Source of the DNA: Chloroflexota bacterium
GTDB lineage: Bacteria; Chloroflexota; Chloroflexia; Chloroheliales; Chloroheliaceae
NCBI GenBank assembly: GCA_028287745.1
Contig: JAQBPB010000041.1
Location: 42,854-106,853 of the forward strand
Direction of reading: 5' to 3'
DNA length: 64,000 nt
Below the pieces are notes generated by a model that saw only the letters and a list, made by a program, of their open reading frames with translations, was not told the origin of the DNA and ran no database searches. Position numbers and translations under genes: made by a program. Shown piece by piece: positions 52,590 to 61,599 of this stretch. The first letter of the stretch is position 1; each line of letters opens with the position of its first letter.

Positions 52590-55415
52590 ATGGCAATCGC
52601 ACTGAGGAAAGGCTTACATAAAACATTCCTTTTTACCTCTATTGAAAACACAGCCTACTGGTGGAAGCAAGATCCCACCGGTATGCAAGCAGCCATCAGC
52701 CAGCATGATAATCTTACCCAGACGATTGTCCGGGGAAATGGTGGGCGAGTTTTCAAGATTACCGGTGATAATTTTTTTTGCGTTTTTGATAACGTTACTG
52801 CCGCATTGACCTGTGCCCTGACTATCCAGCGCACTATAATTGAACAGCTTTGGAACCACGCCACAATCTCCCTTAAGGTTGGTATGGTCATTCATACCGG
52901 GCCGGTCGAAGAATGGGAAGGTGATTACCGGGGCGAAGTCCTTGACCGGACGATTGCCCTGCTGGCGGCGGCTAACGGCGGACAAATCTTGCTGTCACAG
53001 GCCGCCTCTACAATTGCCAGGCAAACCTTTTCCGGCGATGTCGTATTTGAAGACATGGGTAAGCACTATCTAAATGACCTCCTGGAACCTGAATTACTTA
53101 CCCAGGTTAGCTGGCCTACCCCTGCCACTACTTTCCCACCCCTTAAGAGTCTTAATAATTACCTGAACAACCTGCCCTCCCAGGATGCTCCTCTGCTTGG
53201 CCGGGAAACCGAGGTGGCCCAGGCTTGCCGGTTACTCCTGAATAGCCAGGGCCGGTTATTGACCCTTTTTGGGCCGGGCGGCACCGGCAAGACCCGGCTT
53301 GGCCTTCAGATTGCGGCCCGGTTATTGGCCGATTTCCCCGATGGCGTTTTTTTCGTGGACCTGAGCCCCTTACATTCGGTGCTGCAGGTGGCCCAGGCTC
53401 TTATACAGGTATTGGAGCTTAAAGAAGGGATTGGTAATGCCCGGGGCCAGTATTTGCGCCTGGAAGAGAACCTTAAAACTTATTTAAAGACCCGCCAGGT
53501 CTTATTGCTGCTCGACAATTTTGAACATGTCCTGGATGCGACATCGCTGGTAAACCAGCTTTTAGGTGCGGCGCCCAACCTGCGGATAATTGTCACTACC
53601 CGGAGTGTTTTAAAAATTTATGGGGAGCAGGAATTCCCGGTCCTACCTTTGAAACTGCCTGATGCCAGCCGGTTACCTTCTATTGATGATTTAGCCGGGT
53701 ATTCGGCGGTAGCGCTATTTATCCGGCGGGCCAAACAGGCCCAACCGGCTTTTCAATTAACTGAGGAAAACGCAGGCGCGGTTGTCAACCTTTGCCGGGC
53801 CCTGGATGGGTTACCCCTGGCAATCGAACTGGCCGCGGCCAGGGCAAGCTCGCTAACGCCTCACCAGATGTTGGACCAGTTAAGCAACCGCCTGGCCTGG
53901 CTAGAAGAAACCGGCCGGGGTTCTAACCGGCCCCTTCGCCAGCAATCTCTGCATGAGGCGATAGCCTGGGGCTATGATTTGCTGGAGGAAAACGAGCAGG
54001 TTATTTTTACCCGCCTGGCCGTTTTTTCGGGTGGGTGCGTGCTGGAGGCGGCCGAAGCGGTCTGCGACCCTGATTTCACGGGCGATATTGATGTACTGGA
54101 TGGCATAACCATTCTATTAAACAGCAGCCTGTTACGCCGGGTTGAAGGGGTAGGCGGTGAGCCCCGGTTTATTATGCTGCAAACCATCCACCAATATGCG
54201 CTGGATAAGTTAGTAGAGCAGGGTGAAGAAGAAGCCGTCCGCAGTTGGCATGCCCGGTACTATGGCTCAGTGGTCCAGGATGCCGGTCCCAAGTTGACCG
54301 GGCCGGACCAGGCCGAGTGGTTCCGGCGGTTAGAGCAGGAATATGACAACCTGCGGTCTTTAATGGAATGGGCTTTAAGTGGCTCTGACCAGGCCAAGAT
54401 CGAACAGGTGCTGGAAATAAGTTGTGTGCTATGGCGTTTCTGGGCCGCCCAGGGCTACCAGAGTGACGGACTTAGCTGGCTGGAACAGGCTTTCAGTAAA
54501 AGCAGTGGTATCGCGGTTGAACTTCTGGCAAAAACTTACAATGTTGCCGGGATAATGTGCCGGGACCAATTTGACTATCCCAAGGCGATTGAATTTTTCC
54601 AGGCGGGGCTGGCTTTACAGCGGAAGCTGGGCGATAAAGCGGGCATTGCCGCCGGGCTACACTCGCTTGGCACCGTCGCGGCTTATATGGGCAATTACGA
54701 CCAGGCCGTTACCTATCACGAAGAAGCGATGGCGTTGCGCCGCGCACTGGACGACCAGCGCGGCCTGGCCTTATCCTTAAGTTTTCTAGGAGCCTTAAAG
54801 ACCAGCCAGGGCGAGTTTGTACCGGCCAGCCAGTTTTACGAGGAAGGTTTGCGGCTGTTGCGCAAGCTGGGTGATTTAAGGACCACGGCCTTGCTGCTCA
54901 ATAACCTGGGCTATTTACGGCTTTCCCAGGGCCTACCGGCCCTGGCCCGGCCATTTTTTGAAGAAAGTCTGGCGTTGCGCCGAGAACTGCACGACCGGTC
55001 GGGCACGGCCGGTTCCATCCTGGGCCTGGCCGATGCTTACTCGACTGAAAACAATTCCAAACAGGCATTTAAGCTTTATTGTGAAAGTTTCCAACTCTCT
55101 AAAGAGACTGGCGAGAGTTTGAACCTGGTTTTCTGCCTGGAGGGGATTGCTCGGATTTTGAGCCAGGAAGGCCTGGATAGGCTTGCCTGTTTTGCCTTTG
55201 GCACGGCGGAGGCTTTCCGCGAATCGATAAACACTCCTATCCAACCGACCGATCTGCCCGGTTATAACCAATCGGTCGAAAAGGTACGCACTCAATTGCA
55301 CCCGGCAACCTTTGAGAACACCTGGTTATCCGGGCGGTTGGTGTCGCCGGAAGAAGCGCTCAAAGTCGTCCTGGATGAAGTGCCTTTAACCGCTTTTGAA
55401 CCGGTCCAGGCTTGA
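52590..55415 (+). CDS. Cyclase-like / NB-ARC ATPase / TPR regulator
   Basis: A 941-residue signalling protein. Residues 10-180 follow the class III nucleotide cyclase fold (TFLFTSIENTAYWW, then GGRVFKITGDNFFCVFDN and GGQILLSQAAS), but the first metal Asp of FTDIEGST is Ser here, while the second (TGDNF) is kept, so catalysis is doubtful. Next is an AAA/NB-ARC type ATPase (about 200-480) with P-loop GPGGTGKT (about 228-235), LLLLDNFEHV, and a winged-helix region (LQQTIHQYALDKL-like motif). The C-terminal 350 residues are TPR repeats (FDYPKAIEFFQAGLALQRKLGDK and similar units). Related multi-domain proteins act as signal hubs. No HTH DNA-binding output is obvious. Confidence 0.85.
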   Translation: MAIALRKGLHKTFLFTSIENTAYWWKQDPTGMQAAISQHDNLTQTIVRGNGGRVFKITGDNFFCVFDNVTAALTCALTIQRTIIEQLWNHATISLKVGMVIHTGPVEEWEGDYRGEVLDRTIALLAAANGGQILLSQAASTIARQTFSGDVVFEDMGKHYLNDLLEPELLTQVSWPTPATTFPPLKSLNNYLNNLPSQDAPLLGRETEVAQACRLLLNSQGRLLTLFGPGGTGKTRLGLQIAARLLADFPDGVFFVDLSPLHSVLQVAQALIQVLELKEGIGNARGQYLRLEENLKTYLKTRQVLLLLDNFEHVLDATSLVNQLLGAAPNLRIIVTTRSVLKIYGEQEFPVLPLKLPDASRLPSIDDLAGYSAVALFIRRAKQAQPAFQLTEENAGAVVNLCRALDGLPLAIELAAARASSLTPHQMLDQLSNRLAWLEETGRGSNRPLRQQSLHEAIAWGYDLLEENEQVIFTRLAVFSGGCVLEAAEAVCDPDFTGDIDVLDGITILLNSSLLRRVEGVGGEPRFIMLQTIHQYALDKLVEQGEEEAVRSWHARYYGSVVQDAGPKLTGPDQAEWFRRLEQEYDNLRSLMEWALSGSDQAKIEQVLEISCVLWRFWAAQGYQSDGLSWLEQAFSKSSGIAVELLAKTYNVAGIMCRDQFDYPKAIEFFQAGLALQRKLGDKAGIAAGLHSLGTVAAYMGNYDQAVTYHEEAMALRRALDDQRGLALSLSFLGALKTSQGEFVPASQFYEEGLRLLRKLGDLRTTALLLNNLGYLRLSQGLPALARPFFEESLALRRELHDRSGTAGSILGLADAYSTENNSKQAFKLYCESFQLSKETGESLNLVFCLEGIARILSQEGLDRLACFAFGTAEAFRESINTPIQPTDLPGYNQSVEKVRTQLHPATFENTWLSGRLVSPEEALKVVLDEVPLTAFEPVQA

Positions 55416-55425
55416 ACCAAACGCC

Positions 55426-56130
55426 TCAATGGCCCAGGTAGGAATGTTTAACCTCTTCATTCTGGCGCAAACTATCACCTGTCCCCGCCAGTACCACTTT
55501 TCCGGTTTCAAGTACGTAGCCGTAAGACGCAATATTAAGGGCCAGGTAAGCGTTTTGCTCCACCAGGAGGACGGTAACCCCTGACCGGTTGATCTCCTGA
55601 ATAATTTGAAAGATTTCTTTTACCAGGATCGGGGCCAGACCGAGGGACGGCTCATCCAGCAGCAATAACTTTGGTTGGCTCATCAGGGCGCGGCCAATTG
55701 CCAGCATTTGCTGTTCTCCACCGCTAAGAGTCCCGGCAAGCTGGTTGGACCGCTGCCGCAGCCGGGGAAAATGTTCAAAGACCTGCTCCAGGTCGGTCTT
55801 TACCTTTGCTTTATCTCGCCTGGTATATGCTCCCAGTTTCAAGTTTTCCAGCACAGTACAATCCGTGAAAACCTGGCGGCCTTCCGGCGATTGAGAAATT
55901 CCGATTTTTACTATATGGTCGGCCGGGACTTTTTCAATGGGCTTGCCCATATACTCAATCGTGCCCCTGGAGGCCGGAACAATGCCGGAAATTGTGCGCA
56001 GGAGGGTGGTTTTACCGGCCCCGTTAGCCCCAAGTAGGGCCACTATGGCCCCTTCCGGTACTTCCAGGCTGACCCCTTTCAGAGCGCTAATCCGGCCGTA
56101 GTAGGTCCATACATCATTTAAACGCAGCAT
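55426..56130 (-). CDS. livF: Branched-chain amino acid ABC transporter ATPase LivF
   Basis: A 234-residue ATPase. Walker A GANGAGKTTLL (residues 34-44), signature LSGGEQQML, Walker B LLLLDEPSLGLAP and the switch His region near ILLVEQNAYLAL. It is the last gene of the livHMGF unit, five bases after livG. Together with LivG it powers uptake via LivH and LivM. Substrate is probably an amino acid or similar; some members move urea or amides. Confidence 0.93.
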   Translation of the reverse strand: MLRLNDVWTYYGRISALKGVSLEVPEGAIVALLGANGAGKTTLLRTISGIVPASRGTIEYMGKPIEKVPADHIVKIGISQSPEGRQVFTDCTVLENLKLGAYTRRDKAKVKTDLEQVFEHFPRLRQRSNQLAGTLSGGEQQMLAIGRALMSQPKLLLLDEPSLGLAPILVKEIFQIIQEINRSGVTVLLVEQNAYLALNIASYGYVLETGKVVLAGTGDSLRQNEEVKHSYLGH

Positions 56131-56135
56131 ACCGC

Positions 56136-56924
56136 TTATTCTCCCCCAGCCGGTTGTTCGCCCAGGTAAGCTTCAATTACCGCCGGGTTGTTTTGTATTT
56201 CGGCGGGCGCTCCATCAGCAATTTTCTTACCGAAATCCAGGACGTATATTCGCTGGCAGATATCCATTACCAGCGACATATCGTGCTCCACCAGCAAAAT
56301 TGAAACCCCATAAGTATCCCGGACAGTCCGGATTAAGTTAGCCAGTTTTTTGGTTTCATTGGTATTGGAACCGGCGGCTGGTTCGTCAAGTAATAGAAGC
56401 GTTGGTTTTGACACCAGCGCCCGGCCAAGCTCAACCATCTTTTGTATCCCGAAGGGTAGAAACTGGACCACTGAGTTTGCCACGCGTTCCAATCCGAGAA
56501 ATTGTAGAACTTCGGTTGCCCGTTCCCGGGCGGCTTTTTCCAACCGGGCCTTTTGCGGCAAATTGAGCATTGCCATAAAAAAATCTTCTTTAATAATATG
56601 ATGTTGTCCGATCAGTAAGTTATCCATAGTGGTTAAATTCTTGAAAAGCTCGACATTTTGAAAGGTCCGGGCAATTCCGTAATTTATTACCTGACTGGCC
56701 GGGACATTGTTTAGCAACTTGCCTTCGAAAACAATTTTCCCTTCATTTGGATTGTAAAAACGGCTTACACAGTTAAATACGGTGGTTTTCCCGGCGCCGT
56801 TTGGCCCAATTAAACCAACAATTTCACCCTTTTTCAGGTTCATACTGAAGTCGTTAACCGCTTTTAGCCCGCCAAAGCTTATTCCCAGGTTAGCAATTTC
56901 CAGTTGGTATTCCGCAGTTGTCAT
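56136..56924 (-). CDS. livG: Branched-chain amino acid ABC transporter ATPase LivG
   Basis: A 262-residue ATPase with Walker A GPNGAGKTTVF, the LivG-type insert FEGKLLNNVPASQVINYGIARTFQN (in parts), LPFGIQKMVELGRALVSKP as the weaker signature region, and Walker B LLLLDEPAAGSN. Its sequence and length are typical. It sits between livM (123-base gap) and livF. Partner of LivF. Confidence 0.92.
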   Translation of the reverse strand: MTTAEYQLEIANLGISFGGLKAVNDFSMNLKKGEIVGLIGPNGAGKTTVFNCVSRFYNPNEGKIVFEGKLLNNVPASQVINYGIARTFQNVELFKNLTTMDNLLIGQHHIIKEDFFMAMLNLPQKARLEKAARERATEVLQFLGLERVANSVVQFLPFGIQKMVELGRALVSKPTLLLLDEPAAGSNTNETKKLANLIRTVRDTYGVSILLVEHDMSLVMDICQRIYVLDFGKKIADGAPAEIQNNPAVIEAYLGEQPAGGE

Positions 56925-57047
56925 TAACGGCCTTTCTAATGGGTTGGTTGACAGTAGCCAGTAGCCAGAGGTCCGTATCCAGTGGCTACAGGCCCGTGAA
57001 CGGGAGATAGTAATAGTTAGACGGGTAGCAGTTAGCTATTCCGAATT

Positions 57048-58160
57048 TTAACTGACCGGTAAATCGGTGGCGGCTGGTTCCGCCGGGGTGGCCGGGCCTT
57101 TGGAAGGGTCAGAAGAATAGCGCATTCTCAGCCGTTGAAATGCTCCGGACAGCCCGTTTGGCATGAAGTAGATAAAAATCAATATCAAAAGCCCGTAGAA
57201 TATACTTTCGAAGTTCTCTATCGAACTGCCAAAGGCGGCTTTGATGGTGTCGTTTACGGCACTTATAAATGGCGGCAAAATTGTTATCACCGCCGACCCC
57301 AGGACCGAACCCCAGACCGAACCCAAACCGCCGATAATAATGGCGGTCAGGAACAGGATTGAGGCAAGCACGCTAAAACTGGTACTGTTGGCATCCAGTT
57401 GGCCGACCTGGAAGGCAAAAAGACTCCCGGCTACCCCGGCGTACACGGCGCTAACTATAAAAGCGAGCAATTTGTATTTCCCCAGGGCCACCCCCATGGC
57501 GGTAGCAGCGGTTTCGCTGTCCCGGATAGCGTAGAAAGCCCGGCCATGACGGCTCCTGTTTATATTGAGTGCTAGCACAAGCATTATCAGAAAGACCAGC
57601 AGGAACATAAAATAGCGCCCCAGGTCATCATCGGCTTTTAAACCGGGCAGGTTTTGTTTTGGTACGGTTAGCACCCCAATCTTAGTTGCCAGCTCATTCG
57701 GGTCGCTGTAAAGCTCGGCTATATCCTGGCTACCTGCCAGCAATTGGGGGATTGCCACGCTAAACCCAAAGGTGGCGACCGCCAGGTACGGCCCGCTCAA
57801 CCGCAGGGCTGGCAGGCCCAGAATTAAACCGGCTATTCCGGTGCCCAGGCCCGCCACGATAATAACCAGCCAGACCGGCCAGCCTTGCCGGGCCACAAAA
57901 TAACCGCCGATATAGGCTCCAATTTGAAATAACGCAGCATGTCCCAGCGAGATTTGACCGGCTACCCCGGTCAGCAGGTTTAGACCTAAACAAACGATAG
58001 CCAGGATAAGCCAGAGGTTTAGCTGCGAGTATGTGTAATTATTGGCTCCGAAGAAGGGCAATACCGTAATTATCCAGGGTAAAGCGGTAAACCCGGCAAT
58101 AATTAACACCCAGCGGGTGTATTTACCGGAGGCGGTCTGCTGGATCTTTTGCCATTTCAT
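57048..58160 (-). CDS. livM: Branched-chain amino acid ABC permease LivM
   Basis: A 370-residue inner-membrane permease with about nine to ten helices. LivM features: ILAIVCLGLNLLTGVAGQISLGHAALFQIGAYIG and GRAFYAIRDSETAATAMGVALGKYKLLAFIVSA (in parts), where the latter is the cytoplasmic loop that meets the ATPases. It follows livH by ten bases. A C-terminal polar tail (SDPSKGPATPAEPAATD) is not conserved in the family. Confidence 0.93.
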   Translation of the reverse strand: MKWQKIQQTASGKYTRWVLIIAGFTALPWIITVLPFFGANNYTYSQLNLWLILAIVCLGLNLLTGVAGQISLGHAALFQIGAYIGGYFVARQGWPVWLVIIVAGLGTGIAGLILGLPALRLSGPYLAVATFGFSVAIPQLLAGSQDIAELYSDPNELATKIGVLTVPKQNLPGLKADDDLGRYFMFLLVFLIMLVLALNINRSRHGRAFYAIRDSETAATAMGVALGKYKLLAFIVSAVYAGVAGSLFAFQVGQLDANSTSFSVLASILFLTAIIIGGLGSVWGSVLGSAVITILPPFISAVNDTIKAAFGSSIENFESIFYGLLILIFIYFMPNGLSGAFQRLRMRYSSDPSKGPATPAEPAATDLPVS

Positions 58161-58170
58161 ATTATTTACC

Positions 58171-59196
58171 CTATACCTTCTTCCGGATGGTCTTGCCCAG
58201 CAAGCCGTTAGGTCTGATTACCAGTACCAGGATAATAATTAAAAAGGCAATGCTGGCCTGTAAGCCGTTGCCCAGGTAGTAACCGGCCAGGTTGTCAATG
58301 ATGCCGATAACCAGGCCGCCAAGCAGGGCTCCCGGCAGGCTGGTCATACCGCCCAGGACCGCCGCCGCGAAGGCTTTTACCCCGACATCCGTCATCATAT
58401 TGGGTTCAAGTTGGAGCCTGGGCCCGGCCAGTACCCCGGCAATGGCCGACAACATTAATGAGAGCGCCCAGGCTAAGCCGTTCAGACGCCCGACATTTAT
58501 GCCCATCAGGCGGGCGGCAAAAGCATTCTGGGCCATGGCCCGCAGGGCGGTGCCAACCATTGTGAAGCGGAAGAACAGGTAAAGTAAAAAGGAAAGAATC
58601 AGGCCGACTACCAGAAAATTTATGGCCTCAAGGGTAATAATAATGCTGTCTGGCGGAGTACCCAGCTGCACAGGTCTTCCTGCGACCGCCTCAAAGCGGG
58701 GGAAAGGCCGGATTTCCGCTTTCCAGATCCAGCTTACCAGGCCGTAGAGCAGAGTTCCGGCCCCAATGGTAGCCAGCACCTGGCTCAAGACCGAGGACCT
58801 GGCAAGCGGGCGCAGCATGAATTTCTCAATTGCCATACCCATTAAGGCTGCTACCACCAGGGACAGCGCAATGGCTCCCAGGAAGACTCCCCATCCCACC
58901 CGGGCCGGTAAGTCGGCATGCGGCTGCAGGAAATTAATACCCAGTATCAGGCCCATTCCACTGTAAGCAATATAGGTCAGGAACATTGCCATCTGGCCCT
59001 GGGCAAAATTAACCACATCAGAAGACTTATAAATCAGGACAATTCCCATCGCCAGCAGGGCGTAAATACTGCCGAAGCTAATGCCATTTATCACACTTTG
59101 CAAAAAAATCGTCCAGCTAAAAGGTTGCCCGGTGGCCTGTGAGACTACCGAAAGCGGTGGTTGGGTAGTGGTGGCCCATATCGCCAAAGCGGTCAT
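58171..59196 (-). CDS. livH: Branched-chain amino acid ABC permease LivH
   Basis: A 341-residue permease with about eight helices. LivH features: INGISFGSIYALLAMGIVLIYKSSDVVNFAQGQMAMF and GTALRAMAQNAFAARLMGINV (in parts), the loop that meets the ATPases. The N-terminal 25 residues before the first helix are longer than usual. First gene of livHMGF and 246 bases downstream of the binding-protein gene, with hairpins between. Confidence 0.93.
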   Translation of the reverse strand: MTALAIWATTTQPPLSVVSQATGQPFSWTIFLQSVINGISFGSIYALLAMGIVLIYKSSDVVNFAQGQMAMFLTYIAYSGMGLILGINFLQPHADLPARVGWGVFLGAIALSLVVAALMGMAIEKFMLRPLARSSVLSQVLATIGAGTLLYGLVSWIWKAEIRPFPRFEAVAGRPVQLGTPPDSIIITLEAINFLVVGLILSFLLYLFFRFTMVGTALRAMAQNAFAARLMGINVGRLNGLAWALSLMLSAIAGVLAGPRLQLEPNMMTDVGVKAFAAAVLGGMTSLPGALLGGLVIGIIDNLAGYYLGNGLQASIAFLIIILVLVIRPNGLLGKTIRKKV

Positions 59197-59328
59197 TGCT
59201 TTGTAAACCTTTCCAATTCCATGTGAAGCTAAACTACATTTAAACAGACGGGACTACCAAACAGCCGCCCAATACAGACCCGGCCCGGATTTTATTAGTT
59301 AAAATTCAAATTTAACCGGGCAGTTTGA

Positions 59329-59394
59329 TGGCAGGGAGTTTACATCCCTGCCAACAGGTGATTCAGCAGGCTAATAACCCAGGTTGGGTTATTA
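59329..59394 (-). terminator. Two hairpins between binding-protein and livH genes
   Basis: TAATAACCC (59372-59380) with its complement at 59386-59394, and TGGCAGGGA (59329-59337) with TCCCTGCCA (59345-59353). Read on the minus strand they come right after the binding-protein gene. They probably cut off part of transcription or protect the 3' end, giving more binding protein than permease. Confidence 0.6.
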
Positions 59395-59442
59395 ACCCCA
59401 AAATTAAAGCGGTGAAGTTAAAGTAAAGCTTTAAACTTGAAA

Positions 59443-60885
59443 TCAGGGTTTGAACTCAATAAAGTCGCTCTTTTTAATAAAGCGGTTGTCTTTTGCGCTG
59501 GCCTGCATGAAGTAGACCGAGTTTTGACCCTGGTGGTTGGTCGGACTAAAGCTTACCGAGAAAGCCAGGCCCTCTTTCCAGTTATCCATTGTTTCAAGCG
59601 CTTTGACAAAGCTTTCGCGGGTTAAATCCTTGCCTGCACGTTTCAGCCCTTCGACCATTATCTGGGCTTCGGCGTAACCGCTGGCAGCGAAACCGCCGGG
59701 GGTTTCCTTGGGAGCAAACTTAGCTATAAAGTCCCGGAAGGCCACGACTTTAGGGTCCGTATTGGTGGGGTCGGTGACGTCCGGCAGCCAGGAAGAGGTC
59801 CAGGCACCATCAATCGTGTTGGCCGAGAGCTTAAACAGGCTGGGATCATTGGCAATAGCGCTAAGTAGGATGGTTGGCTTGTAGTTAATATCGCTGATGG
59901 CCTGGAGGATGGCCCCGGTTGGTCCGGGCACCGACCAGAATATTACCGTGTCAGCGCCGCTCTGTTGCAGCTTGAGAGCATGGCTGCTGAAATCTTTGTC
60001 GGTCGCCTGGTAGGAGACCTGGGCAACGATTTCTTTACCCTTGGCTTTGGCTACACCCACGATTGCATCCAGGCCCTCTTTACCAAAAGGGTCATCCTGA
60101 TAAAAGACAGCAATTTTTTTAGCTCCCAGGCTGTCGGCGGCGTAGCGCGAGACCAGGGTGGCTTCCACCAGGTAGTTGGTCTGCAGGGCGAAGATCGGCC
60201 GCTTGAGCGGGTTGGCAATAAAGCTGGTGCCGGTAGCCGGGGCCACGTGAGGCACCCCATTTTGGACCAGGTAATCCATTACGGCCAGGTTGTTAGCCGT
60301 GCCGAGTCCGGCTACAAAAGCGAATACTTTATCCTGCTCGACCATTTTCTTAACCACCGTCTGGGTCATGGAAGCCTGGTAGCCGTCATCCTGGAACACG
60401 AATTTAATCTGACGACCGTTGATGCCGCCTTCGGAGTTTACCTTTTTGAAATAGGCATCAATTACGCGGTCAATCGTGCCGTAAGCGGCGGCTGGGCCGC
60501 TCTGCGGTCCCCAGCTTCCAATTACGATTTGAGTATCAGTAACCCCATTGGTATTGCCTGTAGTATTCAGGGTCGGCGCGGCCCCGGCTACGGTAGTAGC
60601 ACCGGTACTTGCGGCAGTCGTAGTGGCAGCCGCCAGGGTAGTAGCAGCCGCAGGGGCCGCAGCGGTAGTGGCAGCCGCGGCAGTAGCGGCAGGTGCAACG
60701 GTTGTGGCGGGAGCCGCTGTAGTAGCCACCGCTGCGGCGGTGGTAGCAGCCGGGACGGTTGTAGCAGCCGGGACGGTTGTAGCGGTATTATCGCCGCAAG
60801 CCGCCAAGAGGGTAGCTAGAAACAGGCAAAGCAAAAAAACAGAACACCTCTTGAGCGTGCTTAGTTTAGTTAAGCGTAACATCAT
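59443..60885 (-). CDS. ABC amino-acid binding lipoprotein (LivJ/K-type)
   Basis: A 480-residue lipoprotein: signal with lipobox LLAAC (Cys near residue 30), a very Ala/Thr-rich linker (about residues 32-100; 60575-60800 on the DNA) and a type I periplasmic-binding domain (QIVIGSWGPQSGPAAAYG, then INGRQIKFVFQDDGYQ and NGVPHVAPATG). Family members bind branched-chain amino acids or related compounds. The binding domain contains the usual gate region near residue 190. The ribosome site AGGAGG lies just upstream; either of two adjacent ATGs may be used. It is the first gene of the livK-HMGF unit. Confidence 0.92.
   Translation of the reverse strand: MMLRLTKLSTLKRCSVFLLCLFLATLLAACGDNTATTVPAATTVPAATTAAAVATTAAPATTVAPAATAAAATTAAAPAAATTLAAATTTAASTGATTVAGAAPTLNTTGNTNGVTDTQIVIGSWGPQSGPAAAYGTIDRVIDAYFKKVNSEGGINGRQIKFVFQDDGYQASMTQTVVKKMVEQDKVFAFVAGLGTANNLAVMDYLVQNGVPHVAPATGTSFIANPLKRPIFALQTNYLVEATLVSRYAADSLGAKKIAVFYQDDPFGKEGLDAIVGVAKAKGKEIVAQVSYQATDKDFSSHALKLQQSGADTVIFWSVPGPTGAILQAISDINYKPTILLSAIANDPSLFKLSANTIDGAWTSSWLPDVTDPTNTDPKVVAFRDFIAKFAPKETPGGFAASGYAEAQIMVEGLKRAGKDLTRESFVKALETMDNWKEGLAFSVSFSPTNHQGQNSVYFMQASAKDNRFIKKSDFIEFKP
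60575..60800 (-). repeat. Low-complexity Ala/Thr linker DNA
   Basis: GC-rich short repeats, including two or more near-identical 18-bp units (GTTGTAGCAGCCGGGACG on the plus strand, around 60740-60785). They encode the tether of the lipoprotein. The plus strand here also shows long open but spurious frames. Confidence 0.8.
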
Positions 60886-61599
60886 CCGATTCTCCTCCTT
60901 GAGATGGGTGTTAAAAGGTAATTAAATTTTGACTTTGGATAGTTATTCGCGGAGAGTATCCCGGTAAGTTTGCCCGGTTAGCCTGAAGCAAACTAATAGC
61001 TTGCCAGGTAGTTTGAAGAAACAGTAAGTGCCAGAACCATCCTCCCCTATAGTTTAACTTTATAGTTTTAATATTTCTCGCGGTGGATTGATTGGGCTAA
61101 ATTTTCAGTTTTAGGAACCGGAAAGGAAGTTTGGTACGAGTTGGAAACGAAACCTGTATATATTTATAGTTTATACTATCATAGGTCATCATAATTGCAA
61201 TAGTACGAATAATTAAACCATAAAAAAGTTCAAGGGATGACTAATCCAATAAAAATTTGGTTTCTAATTTTACCGGCAGGTTAAATATATTAGCGACCTT
61301 TGGCCCAGAAGTGGTAAATTGCGGGTTTCTTCCAAATTGCCCATTAATCTAAGATATAAGTATTGTGAAAGTGCAGGAACAAACCTGTACCATATCAGAT
61401 AATGCCGGATTTTATAAAATTCTCTCAGGTAACATTAATCTAGGCTTAAATGCTTATTGACTTTAGATTTAGAATCAACTAAAATATTTTTATTATGTAT
61501 CTATATCATCTTACTCCACTTATTCTTTACCAGAATAGTCAAAATAGCTGAGTATAGATATAAAACTTAGAAAATTATTTAAAATATGAGGGGTCAGAC
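60886..61599. other. Long AT-rich divergent intergenic region
   Basis: 714 bases between the lipoprotein gene (minus) and the symporter gene (plus). The last 150 bases carry the symporter promoter at 61457-61485. I looked for T-box, SAM or other riboswitch consensus and saw none. No ORF with coding character was found. Confidence 0.5.
61457..61485 (+). promoter_or_regulatory. Promoter of the symporter gene
   Basis: TTGACT (61457-61462), 17 bases, TAAAAT (61480-61485). The leader would be about 107 bases. Confidence 0.55.

Noticed and set aside
59965..60819. 284-residue plus-strand ORF opposite the binding lipoprotein gene
   Set aside because: It is antisense to the Ala/Thr linker, whose GC-rich repeat leaves all frames open. 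Its product is low-complexity Gly/Ser/Arg with no domain.
60886..61599. Riboswitch or T-box before the cystine-type symporter
   Set aside because: I looked for conserved T-box and SAM riboswitch cores and saw none; a standard promoter explains the leader.
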